Of a stretch of 7,500 bases of DNA, positions 1-7,143 are shown piece by piece. The translations under genes and the position numbers were made by a program. Below the pieces are notes generated by a model. It searched no databases. It was not told the DNA's origin and saw only the letters and a program-made list of their open reading frames with translations. This DNA is from Bacteroidota bacterium (lineage in GTDB: Bacteria > Bacteroidota > Bacteroidia > Chitinophagales > LD1): NCBI GenBank assembly GCA_016722375.1, contig JADKJG010000016.1:1-7500 (forward strand), in the 5' to 3' direction. Each line of letters opens with the position of its first letter. Within the stretch, counting starts at the first letter, position 1.

Positions 1-923
1 TTTTGCTAATCCAATTTTAGCGCCTGCATCGATAACTCCATAAATTGCTCCGGTGCGAATATCTCGTCATTATCATTGACCATGACGGTGTTGAGTTGCG
101 CATTGTTGATGCCAAAACTGGTAATTAGCTTCCCTTCATTACCAAAAGTAATATCCAATTTACCGTCTTGATCTAATTTTGCTAATGCAAATTCATATCC
201 TTGATATGTTGTTGAATTTGTGCTGCCTCCAATTAAAATTTTTCCGTCATTCAAAATTTGACAATAAGTAGGGAAATCTGTGGTTAAGATAGTCGGATTT
301 GCTATTGTCCCAAAGTTTATTACCGTTCGTCCATCAAGTCCAAATGTTGTATCCAAACTTCCTGTGGCATCTAGTCTAACTATCCCAAAATCGCTCTGAC
401 CAGAGGAATAAAACTCTCCTATTAAAATTAACTTTCCATCGCTTTGAACTTCAAATCCATAAAGATATCCTGTTCCGTCAATCAGCGTAATTCCGTTATC
501 ACCAAATTCTGAGTCTAAAGTTCCATCATTATTGTATTGTGCAACTAAAAATCGATCATAAGACGAAATGGTTTGTCTAGAAGTAGAAACCACCATGATT
601 TTATCATCATTGACGATTCTGACGTATGATCTATCTGATGGTATGACATCTTTATCTAAAATTACGATACCATCAGTCCGAAATTTTAGTCGAGACTTCC
701 ATCTTGATTAAATCTTGTTATACCAACTTGATGTCCAGAGTTGCTAGTGGTGTGACCACACACAGTATTTTACCATCCGTTTGAATTTGCATTGAGGTTG
801 GTTGGGAATATCCAGATGGGAATATGACACGTCCAATACCGTTATTTCCAAAGTTGGATCAGGAACCAGTGTTTGCGAAAATGTTGTTAGACTTGCTAAT
901 AAAACTAGAAATTGTAATTTCAT
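1..923 (-). CDS. Delta-60 repeat secreted protein, 5' part, frameshifted; continues past the left edge
   Basis: The ATG at 923 opens a typical Sec signal peptide (MKLQFLVLLASLTTFSQ), which is why I prefer it to the ATG at 971. The mature part has repeats of the delta-60 type (TIGR02608-like), each with a core such as YNNDGTLDSEFGDNG, LDATGSLDTTFGLDG or LDQDGKLDITFGNEG, spaced about 54-66 residues, with DGK(I/L)L strands between them. The family is predicted to form beta-propeller-like extracellular domains; no enzymatic role is known to me. The frame changes near 851 (DPT|FGNNG), 748, 693 (GSLD|TxF) and 52; each is mended by one added base and the repeat pattern then runs on. The apparent stop at 6-8 is out of frame: after the last mend the reading is GAIYGVIDAGAKIGLAK and stays open to the window edge. 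Homologues often carry a C-terminal secretion domain, which would lie outside the window. Confidence 0.85.
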
Positions 924-937
924 AATACTTTGTTTTT

Positions 938-1028
938 GTAATCCGAGCCCTAGCCCCGATGGTAATGGCATCCTTTGGCGGCGGTGTTCGCCGGCAAAGA
1001 TATAATGGACAGCGGGAACCAGCTCCTA
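938..1028. repeat. Intergenic hairpin-bearing repeat element, copy A (inverted relative to copy B)
   Basis: This GC-richer block in an AT-rich spacer holds a hairpin with arms at 973-983 and 989-999 (10 of 11 positions pair, one G-G mismatch) around the loop GTGTT. Read on the minus strand it shares an exact 13-mer, GGCGAACACCGCC, with the element at 6111-6243. The match also includes the flanking ATCTTT before it, and AAAGGA and a terminal ATC after it. The outer limits are approximate. It ends about 15 bases upstream of the delta-60 gene start. I recall similar blocks between genes in Flavobacterium genomes, but this is from memory and unchecked. No T-run follows the stem on either strand, so it is not a standard intrinsic terminator. 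Confidence 0.7.
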
Positions 1029-1037
1029 AAAATCATC

Positions 1038-1079
1038 GTAACTCGTAATTCCTAATTCGTAATTCGTAATTCTTAATTC
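1038..1079. repeat. Six tandem heptamers, consensus GTAATTC
   Basis: Six 7-base units follow each other without gaps: GTAACTC, GTAATTC, CTAATTC, GTAATTC, GTAATTC, TTAATTC. The last unit contains the stop codon of the maltokinase gene (TAA on the minus strand at 1073-1075), so the array begins inside the coding end and fills the proximal spacer. Short arrays of this kind can change in copy number by replication slippage. No coding or protein-binding role is evident. Confidence 0.85.
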
Positions 1080-2712
1080 CCTTCAAACTCCATAATACTC
1101 GCGATGCCTGTCAGCGGAATCACCGCCCATCGTGGACGAGAATTGAGTTCATAGCCCAACTCATACACCGCTTTTTCTAACAAACAATATTTCAACAAGA
1201 AATCAATTTCCTTGCGGTAGCCGATGTTGAGATTACCTGATTGCGCGACTTCGGTATAGGTTTTGCAAAAACACACCAACGAAATATTTGAACAGGATTT
1301 CACCTGCTTGAAACAGTTCTTTTTGCTCGTATGGATACTTGTCTTTGTTGTTAAAAATCGTCGCATAAATCGAATAGTGAAACGATCGAAACATGCCAGC
1401 CACATCTTTGAGCGGCGGTTGTTTTACTTTTCGATCGCGAATGGTGCTTTCGGGTTCGCCTTCAAAATCGAGGATATAAAAATCGTCTCCATTGACGAGC
1501 ACTTGCCCTAGATGGTAATCACCATGTATTCGGATGCGTTCGGATTTCATTTTCGTCCAATCGAAATCGAGGAACAACTTTCTAATTTCTTTTTTTGTTA
1601 TCTAGAAACTGATTGGCGAGTTCAAGCGCTAGTCCATCGAGGTTTATGTAAATTATTTTCAAGGATATTCAACCTGTTTTGAAACTGGTAAGTCAGGCGA
1701 TTTTTCAGCCAAACGGTATAGTCGCCGTTATATGTTGTAGGTGTGAAAGCGGTATCATGAATGTCGCCGCCCAAAGCAATGTGCATTTCTGCTGTGCGTG
1801 TCGCCAAAGTGTGAATGCGAATGAAAATACTCAAGCCCGCCCAATCGATGATTTCATGTGGAATTTCGTTTATTTTTAGACGCTTGAATAAATCGATATC
1901 TGGAAGCTTATTGATTTTTATTTTTTAGTTTTGAGATTCTCGAATACCACGATCTGTTTCCTCTAACATAAATTGCCAAGCATCTCCCTTGGTTGGGCAC
2001 CAATTCCTGCATCATTCCGAGCGTAATATTTCCTTCAGATAAGGCTACATTGATACTTCCAGTATAGGCGGGTGAACTGGGAAAATCCTTCGCTCTGTTA
2101 GGAAACGACGATTTCGTAATCTGGATTTGTGCTGGTGTAAATACGTCTAAAAAATTTTTAGAACTAGCGTATTGTTGTAGATGATGGAAGTATTACTTTG
2201 TTCGACTCCCATAAACTTAGAGCTTTTGTACTCGGTTTCTTCTAGCTTTTCACCTCTGTGGAATTTAACTTTGGTATCGCTTTTGTCTCCAGACGATACA
2301 ATTTTATCGAATAGTAATTTTCTAAAATCTTCTTGATGTAGTGCATCAACTAAAAACCATCTTGTCCGTTCATTATTACGGGCGCAATAATGGTATTCGT
2401 ATCTAACTCCTCTTCTGCCATAAAAGACAATGGCATGAAGTAATTTTGAAAGAAAGCTTCTTTAAAATTGACTTCTAAAAGAACCCCATAATAGGTATTT
2501 TTTTTAGAAGACATTTTAAAAAACTCCACGACTTCGATATACTTTAATGTACTCGCTTTTCCACCATACCAACGCTTGTTGATTATGTAGTTTTCTAAAA
2601 TATCCGAAGTAAAAACTTTTACAAACTCTTCATCTTCAAAGGCATGCTTCCAATCGGTTTTGAATACGAATGGATTTTGAAATTCATCTTCGTTAATTTT
2701 AGTGTCTTTCAT
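1073..2712 (-). CDS. mak: Maltokinase (ATP: maltose 1-phosphotransferase), stand-alone, frameshifted
   Basis: Maltokinase phosphorylates maltose with ATP to give maltose-1-phosphate, the donor used by GlgE, encoded just upstream. Seen: N-terminal RWYGGK (residues 47-52); FRR..TSTNPDYEIGRFLTE; LGMMQELVPNQGDAW; TRTAEMHIAL; the kinase catalytic loop HGDYHLGQVL near residue 395 with DFEGEP about 20 residues later as metal-binding acid; and the C-terminal AVYELGYELNSRP signature. The frame breaks near 2352-2356, 2149-2154, 2110, 2089, 1986-1988, 1641, 1590-1596 and 1261-1264. Mending each by one base gives about 545 aa. One in-frame TAA (1925-1927) is left, in a poorly conserved stretch. Maltokinase is often fused to trehalose synthase; here the ATG at 2712 follows a 153-base non-coding spacer and there is no TreS domain, so the gene stands alone. 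It is probably co-transcribed with glgE. Confidence 0.93.
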
Positions 2713-2865
2713 TGCTTCAATTTTTTTAATTCTCTTTTACCACATAGATTCATAGATTCTATTAGGAGTAAAAGAGCGTTGCTTTATCATAGTGAACATA
2801 GCCTATGTCAAAAATCTATTTTCTATTTTTTTCCAACTTTTCTATGTTCCTATGTGGTGAAAAAA
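2713..2865. repeat. Inverted-repeat element filling the glgE-mak spacer
   Basis: Two 18-base arms, 2739-2756 (ACCACATAGATTCATAGA) and 2841-2858 (TCTATGTTCCTATGTGGT), pair at 15 of 18 positions and enclose about 84 bases. Inside lies a second small palindrome, ACATAG-C-CTATGT (2796-2808). At the distal end GGTGA-AAAAA-TCACC (2856-2870) forms a perfect 5-bp stem that overlaps the glgE stop codon. The arrangement suggests a MITE-like or REP-like dispersed element. No ORF and no convincing promoter is seen in it. It may form a long stem in the glgE-mak transcript and so affect mak expression; that is inference. Confidence 0.7.
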
Positions 2866-4795
2866 TCACCGTTGAATTTTAAATAAATGAAATGGCAAAG
2901 CGGGTGATAAATCTACGAAATTCCACTCTTTATCCCAGTAATACGTATTTCCCGTGATTAAGTCTTGTACTTTTATCGGCTCATTCCCCATTTGTTCCAT
3001 TGGAATTCTCACCATCGCTTGCTGGTTATTGAAGGCATCCAAACTGACAACCATCAAGGTTTCGTTGGTCAAATCATCGTCGTACTTATAATACGCCATG
3101 ACTTGCTCGTTATTCGTGCTACAAAACACAATATTATTGGTTTGTTGCAAGGAAGCTTGCTCGTTGCGAAGCGCATTAATTCTCGTAATCAGTGTCGTTA
3201 ATTTGTTTTGAATCGTCCAATTCCAGTGATAGTATTCGTATTTTTCTGAATTGAGATATTCCTCTTTGCCGGGCGCCATCGGTTCACAAACGCGGTATTC
3301 GAAAACCGGTCCGTAGATTCCGACACTTGAACTTAACGTTGCTGCCAAAAAGTACTTTTGCAGATGCACCGATTCGTTTCCGTTTTGTAAAGCAAACGGA
3401 TTGATATCTGGCGTATTCGGCCAGAAGTTCGGTCGGTAAAATTCTTTTTGTTCTGTTTGTGTGAGTTCGGTTACATATTCGGTTAACTCTGCTTTAGAAT
3501 TTCTCCAAGTGAAATACGTATAAGATTGACTAAATCCTTGTTTCGCCAACTCATTCATAATTTTAGGACGTGTGAAAGCTTCCGCTAAAAACAACACATC
3601 GGGATGCTTTTTCTTGATTTCGGCAATCAACCAACCCCAAAAAAAAGGGTTTGGTATGTGGATTATCCACGCGATATACTTTGATGTCACATTCTTCAAT
3701 CCAGAATAAAGCGACGTCTAATAATTCTTTCCAAAGGTTTTTCCAATCCGTCGATTCAAAATAAATAGGTTGAATATCTTGGTATTTCTTCGGAGGATTC
3801 TCAGCGTATTGTACTGTTCCGTCTGGTCTCCATTTGAACCATTGTGGAAAATCTTTTACATAGGGATGATCGGGAGCAGCTTGTAAGGCATAGTCCATAG
3901 CGACTTCAATTCCCAATGATTTTGCTTTTTTGACTAATGATTTAAAATCTTCTATCGATCCTAATTCAGGATGCGTAGCTTTATGTCCACCATATTGTGA
4001 TCCAATACCCCAAGGTGAACCCACATCTCCTGGTTCTGCGTTTGTCGCATTGTTTTTTCCTTTGCGATTGACTTCTCCGATGGGATGAATTGGAGGAAAA
4101 TATAAAGTATCGAAACCCATCTCAGCGACACGTGGCAATAATTTTTCACAGTCTTTAAATGTCCCATGTTTACCTTTTACAGGAGAAGCAGAACGCGGAA
4201 AAAACTCATACCAAGTGCTGAACAGCGCTTTCTAGCGATCGACATATATTTGTAATTCCGCCGATTTGTTTTCGATGTAAAGGATTGGATATTTTGAAGA
4301 TGGCAGTTAATCCTTGCGACATCGCCATTTCAATTGCTTGTCATATTCTTTTTCATCGACAAAATAGGCCGCTGCTTTTTTAAGAAATTCTTTTTCGTCT
4401 TTATCTGCTAATTTTTGAACTGCTTTGACGTATTCAGCACCTTCCAAAAGTTCAGATTTTACGTATTGATTGTCTTGAATTTTGCGTTCGGTTCCGTGTT
4501 GCCAATTTAAAGCGTAATCAACCCAACCTTCTACAAAATAGCTATAATTTCCTTGTTTTTCTACTTTGAATTCCGCGGTCCACGCATCGTTTTCTGTAGG
4601 TCGCATCCGAACGTCTTGCCATTTTTTATCTTTTTCATGTTTGTATTTTACTTGACATTCGATAACGTCATGACCATCTGAAAAAACGTCCGCGGTAACG
4701 GTTACTTTTTGTCCAACAATTCTTTTGATTGCGAACGCGCCACCATCTAATTGCGGCAATACATTTTCAATTACAATTCGGGTTTGATGTTGCAT
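2866..4795 (-). CDS. glgE: Alpha-1,4-glucan:maltose-1-phosphate maltosyltransferase (GlgE), frameshifted
   Basis: GlgE (GH13_3) transfers maltose from alpha-maltose-1-phosphate to the non-reducing end of an alpha-1,4-glucan in the cytoplasm. Seen: an N-terminal beta-sandwich region (residues 1-125, starting MQHQTRIVIENVLPQLDGG); WYEFFPRS near 193; YFPPIHPIG..NRKGKNN near 240; WGIGSQYGGH; RVDNPHTKP near 375, carrying the predicted Asp nucleophile; and FLAEAFTRP near 405, carrying the Glu acid/base. GFSQSYTYFTWR and a C-terminal beta domain ending FHLFKIQR follow. The frame leaves at about 4331 and returns at 4292-4295. It breaks again in the T8 run at 3639-3646, where one base fewer (or two more) restores KPFFW/KPFFFW. 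An in-frame TAG at 4233-4235 separates YVDR from KALFSTWYE. Repaired length is about 642 aa, normal for the family. The ATG at 4795 is the first, with only an A-rich leader and no Shine-Dalgarno site. Maltokinase follows downstream. Confidence 0.95.
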
Positions 4796-4817
4796 TTTAT
4801 AATTTATTTATGACTTC

Positions 4818-4845
4818 TAAATTTAATAAAAAATAGAGAAAACAA
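4818..4845 (-). promoter_or_regulatory. Candidate glgE promoter of Bacteroidota type
   Basis: On the minus strand TTG (4843-4845) is followed after 17 bases by TAAATTTA (4818-4825). This fits the Bacteroidota sigma-A pattern TTG / TAnnTTTG except for the last base, and would leave a leader of roughly 15-20 bases before the glgE ATG at 4795. The 74-base gap between glgE and the divergent hydrolase must hold promoters for both genes; I see no equally good match on the plus strand. The region is very AT-rich, so chance matches are likely. Confidence 0.35.
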
Positions 4846-4869
4846 TACCTTGCATTAAAATTTATTGAA

Positions 4870-5727
4870 ATGACAAAGAAAACCAAAAAACCCAACCAAA
4901 GTTTGAAAATTCCTAAGATTATCCTCGTGGTTGGTCAATTTTTGTCGTTTATTTCAACAAAATTGACAGTGCTATTTGCCGCAAGATTGTTTACTTCTCC
5001 GATTAAACACAAGATTCCAAAACGCGAATTAGAGATGGATCGGAATAGTCGACAAGAAACATTGACTATTCCATCAATTCAGAAGTCAATTGTTGCCTAT
5101 CATTCTGGCTCCAGTTTGAAAAAAATCCTATTAGTTCATGGCTGGTCTGGAAGAGGAACGCAACTCGTGAAGTTCGCCGAAGCCTTCCAAAAATTGGGCT
5201 ATCAAATTGTTAGTTTCGACGCGCCCGCGCACGGAAAATCACAAGGAAACACGACCTTACTGCCTGAGTTTATTGCGTCCATTATCGAAATAGAAAAACA
5301 TTTCGGTCCGTTTGGAAGCGGCAGTAGGGCATTCTTTAGGCGGCATGGCATTACTGAATGCGGTCAAAGATGGACTCCAAATCAAACGATTAACCATCAT
5401 CGGAAGTGGCGATATTGTAAAGGACATATGGACGACTTTGTCAAAAAGCTCGAACTTCATCCGAAAATCAGCGACATGTTGCGCATTCACTTTGAAAAAA
5501 TCCAATCGAACGATGGATAGCTATTCCTCGTTTCACGCGGCAGCCGAAATTACAATTCCAGTTTTGGTCATTCATGATGAAAATGATGAAGTGCCTGTCA
5601 GCTGTGCGCATCACATTCATCAAAATCTAAAAAATGGCGAATTGATGATTACACAAAACTTAGGCATCGCAAGATTTTAGGAGATGCGGCCGTTATTCAA
5701 AAAACAATTCAATTTACTACCTCATGA
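4870..5727 (+). CDS. Alpha/beta hydrolase family protein, frameshifted
   Basis: A serine hydrolase of the alpha/beta fold; substrate unknown. Seen in order: a basic N-terminus with a hydrophobic stretch (about residues 16-40) that could bind the membrane; KKILLVHGWSGRG (oxyanion-hole HG); VSFDAPAHGKS; the nucleophile elbow GHSLGGMALL near residue 153; VLVIHDENDEVP near 235, carrying the triad Asp; and LGHRKILGD near 265, carrying the triad His. The frame changes at 5311-5312 (one G too many), about 5426 (one base missing), about 5511 (one too many) and 5663-5664 (one G missing). The net change is zero, giving 285 aa and ending at TGA 5725-5727. The premature stops at 5518-5520 and 5678-5680 are artefacts of these shifts. 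All three triad residues are present after repair, so a working enzyme is expected. The stop overlaps the msrB start by ATGA, which suggests translational coupling. Confidence 0.88.
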
Positions 5728-6110
5728 AATACCCAATAACAAAAACAGAAGAAGAATGGAAAGCGCAATTGGGTCTCGAGCGCTACAAAATCCTGCGTCA
5801 AAAAGGAACAGAATTTCCCCACACTGGAAAATACAACCTGCATTTCGAAGCAGGAACCTATTGTTGTGGCGCGTGTGGTGAGGCGTTGTTCAAAAGTGAT
5901 TCGAAATTCAATTCGCATTGCGGCTGGCCATCGTTCGACGAATCGATTCCTGGAAAAGTAGAATATATTAAAGACACGACGCATGGCATGTTACGAGTAG
6001 AAATTTTGTGTGCGAATTGTGGCAGCCACCTTGGACATGTTTTCGATGACGGACCGACGGAAACTGGACAAAGATACTGTGTCAATTCGTTATCGGTCGA
6101 TTTTAAGTAG
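5724..6110 (+). CDS. msrB: Peptide-methionine (R)-S-oxide reductase MsrB
   Basis: MsrB reduces methionine-R-sulfoxide in proteins, with thioredoxin as usual electron donor. The 128-residue protein is a single-domain SelR/MsrB of normal length and is intact. Two CxxC pairs (C48/C51 in CGAC and C96/C99 in CANC) form the structural zinc site. Catalytic C119 lies in RYCVNSLSVDF, and C66 in HCGWPSF is the probable resolving cysteine. GSHLGHVFDDGP is the conserved substrate-site motif. There is no MsrA domain and no signal peptide, so a cytoplasmic single-domain form is predicted. The ATG overlaps the TGA of the upstream hydrolase gene (ATGA, 5724-5727), which fixes the start and suggests coupled translation. 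It is the only complete gene here free of frame errors. Confidence 0.98.
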   Translation: MKYPITKTEEEWKAQLGLERYKILRQKGTEFPHTGKYNLHFEAGTYCCGACGEALFKSDSKFNSHCGWPSFDESIPGKVEYIKDTTHGMLRVEILCANCGSHLGHVFDDGPTETGQRYCVNSLSVDFK

Positions 6111-6243
6111 TGGGGCGTGCCGGCTCAAGAACATTTCACTAATTCATGAACCTTTTTACGAGCCGTCGGGCTATTCGCTACAATCTTTTGCGGCGAACAC
6201 CGCCACAAAGGAAAACCGCTGCTATCCCTCACGCAGGCAGTCA
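6111..6243. repeat. Intergenic hairpin-bearing repeat element, copy B, between convergent genes
   Basis: This fills the whole gap between the msrB stop and the true stop of the convergent FISUMP gene. It contains an outer inverted repeat CGGCTC (6121-6126) / GAGCCG (6160-6165). After CGTCGGGCTATTCGCTAC comes a second hairpin (6185-6210: CTTTTG, C-A mismatch, GGCG, loop AACAC, CGCC, CAAAG), and then CGCTGCTATCCCTCACGC. The inner hairpin shares the 13-mer GGCGAACACCGCC with the element at 938-1028, which lies in the opposite orientation. Its position between convergent genes would suit transcript-end formation, but no T-run follows the stems. A CMsearch against Rfam (for example the Flavo-1 motif, RF01705) would show whether it is a known RNA; I cannot tell. 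Confidence 0.7.
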
Positions 6244-6935
6244 CTAATCCTTAATGCAGCGCACTGATAAACCTACATTTTAACATATTGGACTCTTCTA
6301 GCAATGCTACCGAACCACACTGTTTGGACATCCCAGGCGCCCGTTGAAATTCCTTCCGTGGAACTCCACCAATTACCCAGGGTACTTAAATTTTCAAATC
6401 CCGCAGTAGAAAGAGCGTTGCGATCACCTCCTGGCAAACCTGTAAAGCCACTGGAGTTTATGGCGCCGGTATTCGGAGAAAGCCAAAGGGTTGTCCCAAT
6501 TGATTTTATCTTGCCTCCAGCAACAGCTTCTCCACCCAAAAAGGTGGTCAAAGTTGTCCACTCTGCATCAGTAGGCACATGGCTACCAGTTGGCGCTAAA
6601 CCTCGAGGGTCATTAATCGCAAACCAATTGTATAATTTGCCATAAATCGGTCCATTGGTTGGGTCGTTGTTGTAATAACACCAAGCACCTGTAGTCAAAC
6701 TCGCCCACTGCGTTGGATCCGTCACTTGCGGAATCGGGTCGCCATTTCTATAACGGCTAACATTTAGGTTCTTAGTCATCCAAATTTGCGTTCCGATTTG
6801 CACTTCTCCATTTTGTGTTGGCACCGTTGGTCGGGCAGCTATTTGCTTTTGTGTTTTGGTTTCTTCGTTGGAACAAGAAGTTATCCCGATTGCTAAAACT
6901 AAGATTGCGGCTATGGTGAAGTAATATCTTTTCAT
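6244..6935 (-). CDS. FISUMP-domain lipoprotein, one frameshift at the 3' end
   Basis: The ATG at 6935 begins a lipoprotein signal peptide (MKRYYFTIAAILVLAIGITSC) with the lipobox cysteine at residue 21; a TTG at 6950 in the same frame is a less likely start. After a 23-residue linker the FISUMP domain (Fibrobacter succinogenes major paralogous domain, TIGR02145/PF09603) starts at about residue 45: VQIGTQIWMTKNLNVSRY, then GKLYNWFAINDPRGLAPTGSHVPTDAEW, SSGFTGLPGGDRN and LGNWWSSTE. The frame hits a stop at 6273-6275. With one base added near 6273-6276 it continues as GLSVRCIKD and a TAG at 6244-6246, which is the usual end of the family, so the real product is about 230 aa. Function is unknown; members are secreted or surface proteins. 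The residues after the cysteine (SNEET) are acidic, loosely like the lipoprotein export signal of Bacteroidota. A second FISUMP gene lies upstream on the same strand. Confidence 0.92.
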
Positions 6936-7004
6936 GATGATGACTTTCAAAGTTTTCTAAAAGTAGTAAATTTATTTGTGCCTATAACTTTCCTATTCTT
7001 AATC

Positions 7005-7028
7005 TTTGCGCCTTAGCGCCCTTGCGAG
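7005..7028. repeat. Three tandem degenerate 8-mers (TTNGCGCC type)
   Basis: Three adjacent 8-base units, TTTGCGCC, TTAGCGCC and CTTGCGAG, lie in the spacer between the two FISUMP genes, about 70 bases upstream of the 6935 start codon. From memory, similar short GCG-containing blocks are common between genes in Flavobacterium genomes. No function can be assigned, and no hairpin or promoter is evident in it. Confidence 0.5.
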
Positions 7029-7044
7029 CAAAAAACATAAAAAA

Positions 7045-7127
7045 CAGCCGTCGGGTTAGATGTTAAAGTCCTCGACGCTACTTTACACGTCGTGGCTGTG
7101 GGCTAACGCTTCCATCCCTTACGCACA
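7045..7127. repeat. Probable third, diverged copy (C) of the intergenic element
   Basis: The left part AGCCGTCGGGTTA resembles AGCCGTCGGGCTA of copy B (6161-6173), and the right part CCATCCCTTACGC resembles CTATCCCTCACGC near 6222-6234, in the same order and orientation. The centre differs: instead of the GGCG-AACAC-CGCC hairpin it has TGTTAAAGT (7061-7069) pairing with ACTTTACA (7080-7087), one base bulged. If homologous, the element keeps its ends and swaps its central stem. The remaining spacer bases 6936-7004 and 7128-7143 show nothing recognisable. Confidence 0.5.
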
Positions 7128-7143
7128 TCAAAAACAATAGAAA

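Noticed and set aside
1038..1079. CRISPR or iteron-like origin
   Set aside because: The units are 7 bases with no spacers, no cas or rep gene is near, and the array overlaps a coding end.
1588..1598. Programmed frameshifting at A7 in maltokinase (and T8 in glgE)
   Set aside because: Shifts occur at about 20 places, in both directions and often at non-slippery sites; sequence error explains them all better.
1679..1879. Open frame of 66 codons on the plus strand, and others antisense to maltokinase (1263-1511)
   Set aside because: They are shadows of the maltokinase coding strand, where TRTAEMHIAL and HGDYHLGQVL are clear.
1073..2712. Trehalose synthase-maltokinase fusion
   Set aside because: There is no GH13 TreS domain before RWYGGK; the upstream sequence is a non-coding spacer and then GlgE's own C-terminus and stop.
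2856..2870. GGTGA-AAAAA-TCACC hairpin as a terminator of glgE
   Set aside because: The stem is only 5 bp and AT-rich after it without a T-run on the minus strand; it overlaps the stop codon, so it is noted only as part of the element.
2644..2886. Plus-strand open frame of 80 codons across the glgE-mak spacer
   Set aside because: It runs through the inverted-repeat element and both gene ends; composition is low-complexity F/L/S and nothing is conserved.
1925..4235. Alternative genetic code with reassigned TAA/TAG
   Set aside because: Only one in-frame TAA and one TAG occur in a sequence full of errors, and TAA, TAG and TGA all end genes normally here.
5709..5984. Open frame of 91 codons on the minus strand
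   Set aside because: It lies antisense to msrB, whose motifs are unmistakable; it has no family features.
6304..6645. Open frame of 113 codons on the plus strand
   Set aside because: It is antisense to the FISUMP lipoprotein gene, with proline-rich low-complexity translation and no motif.
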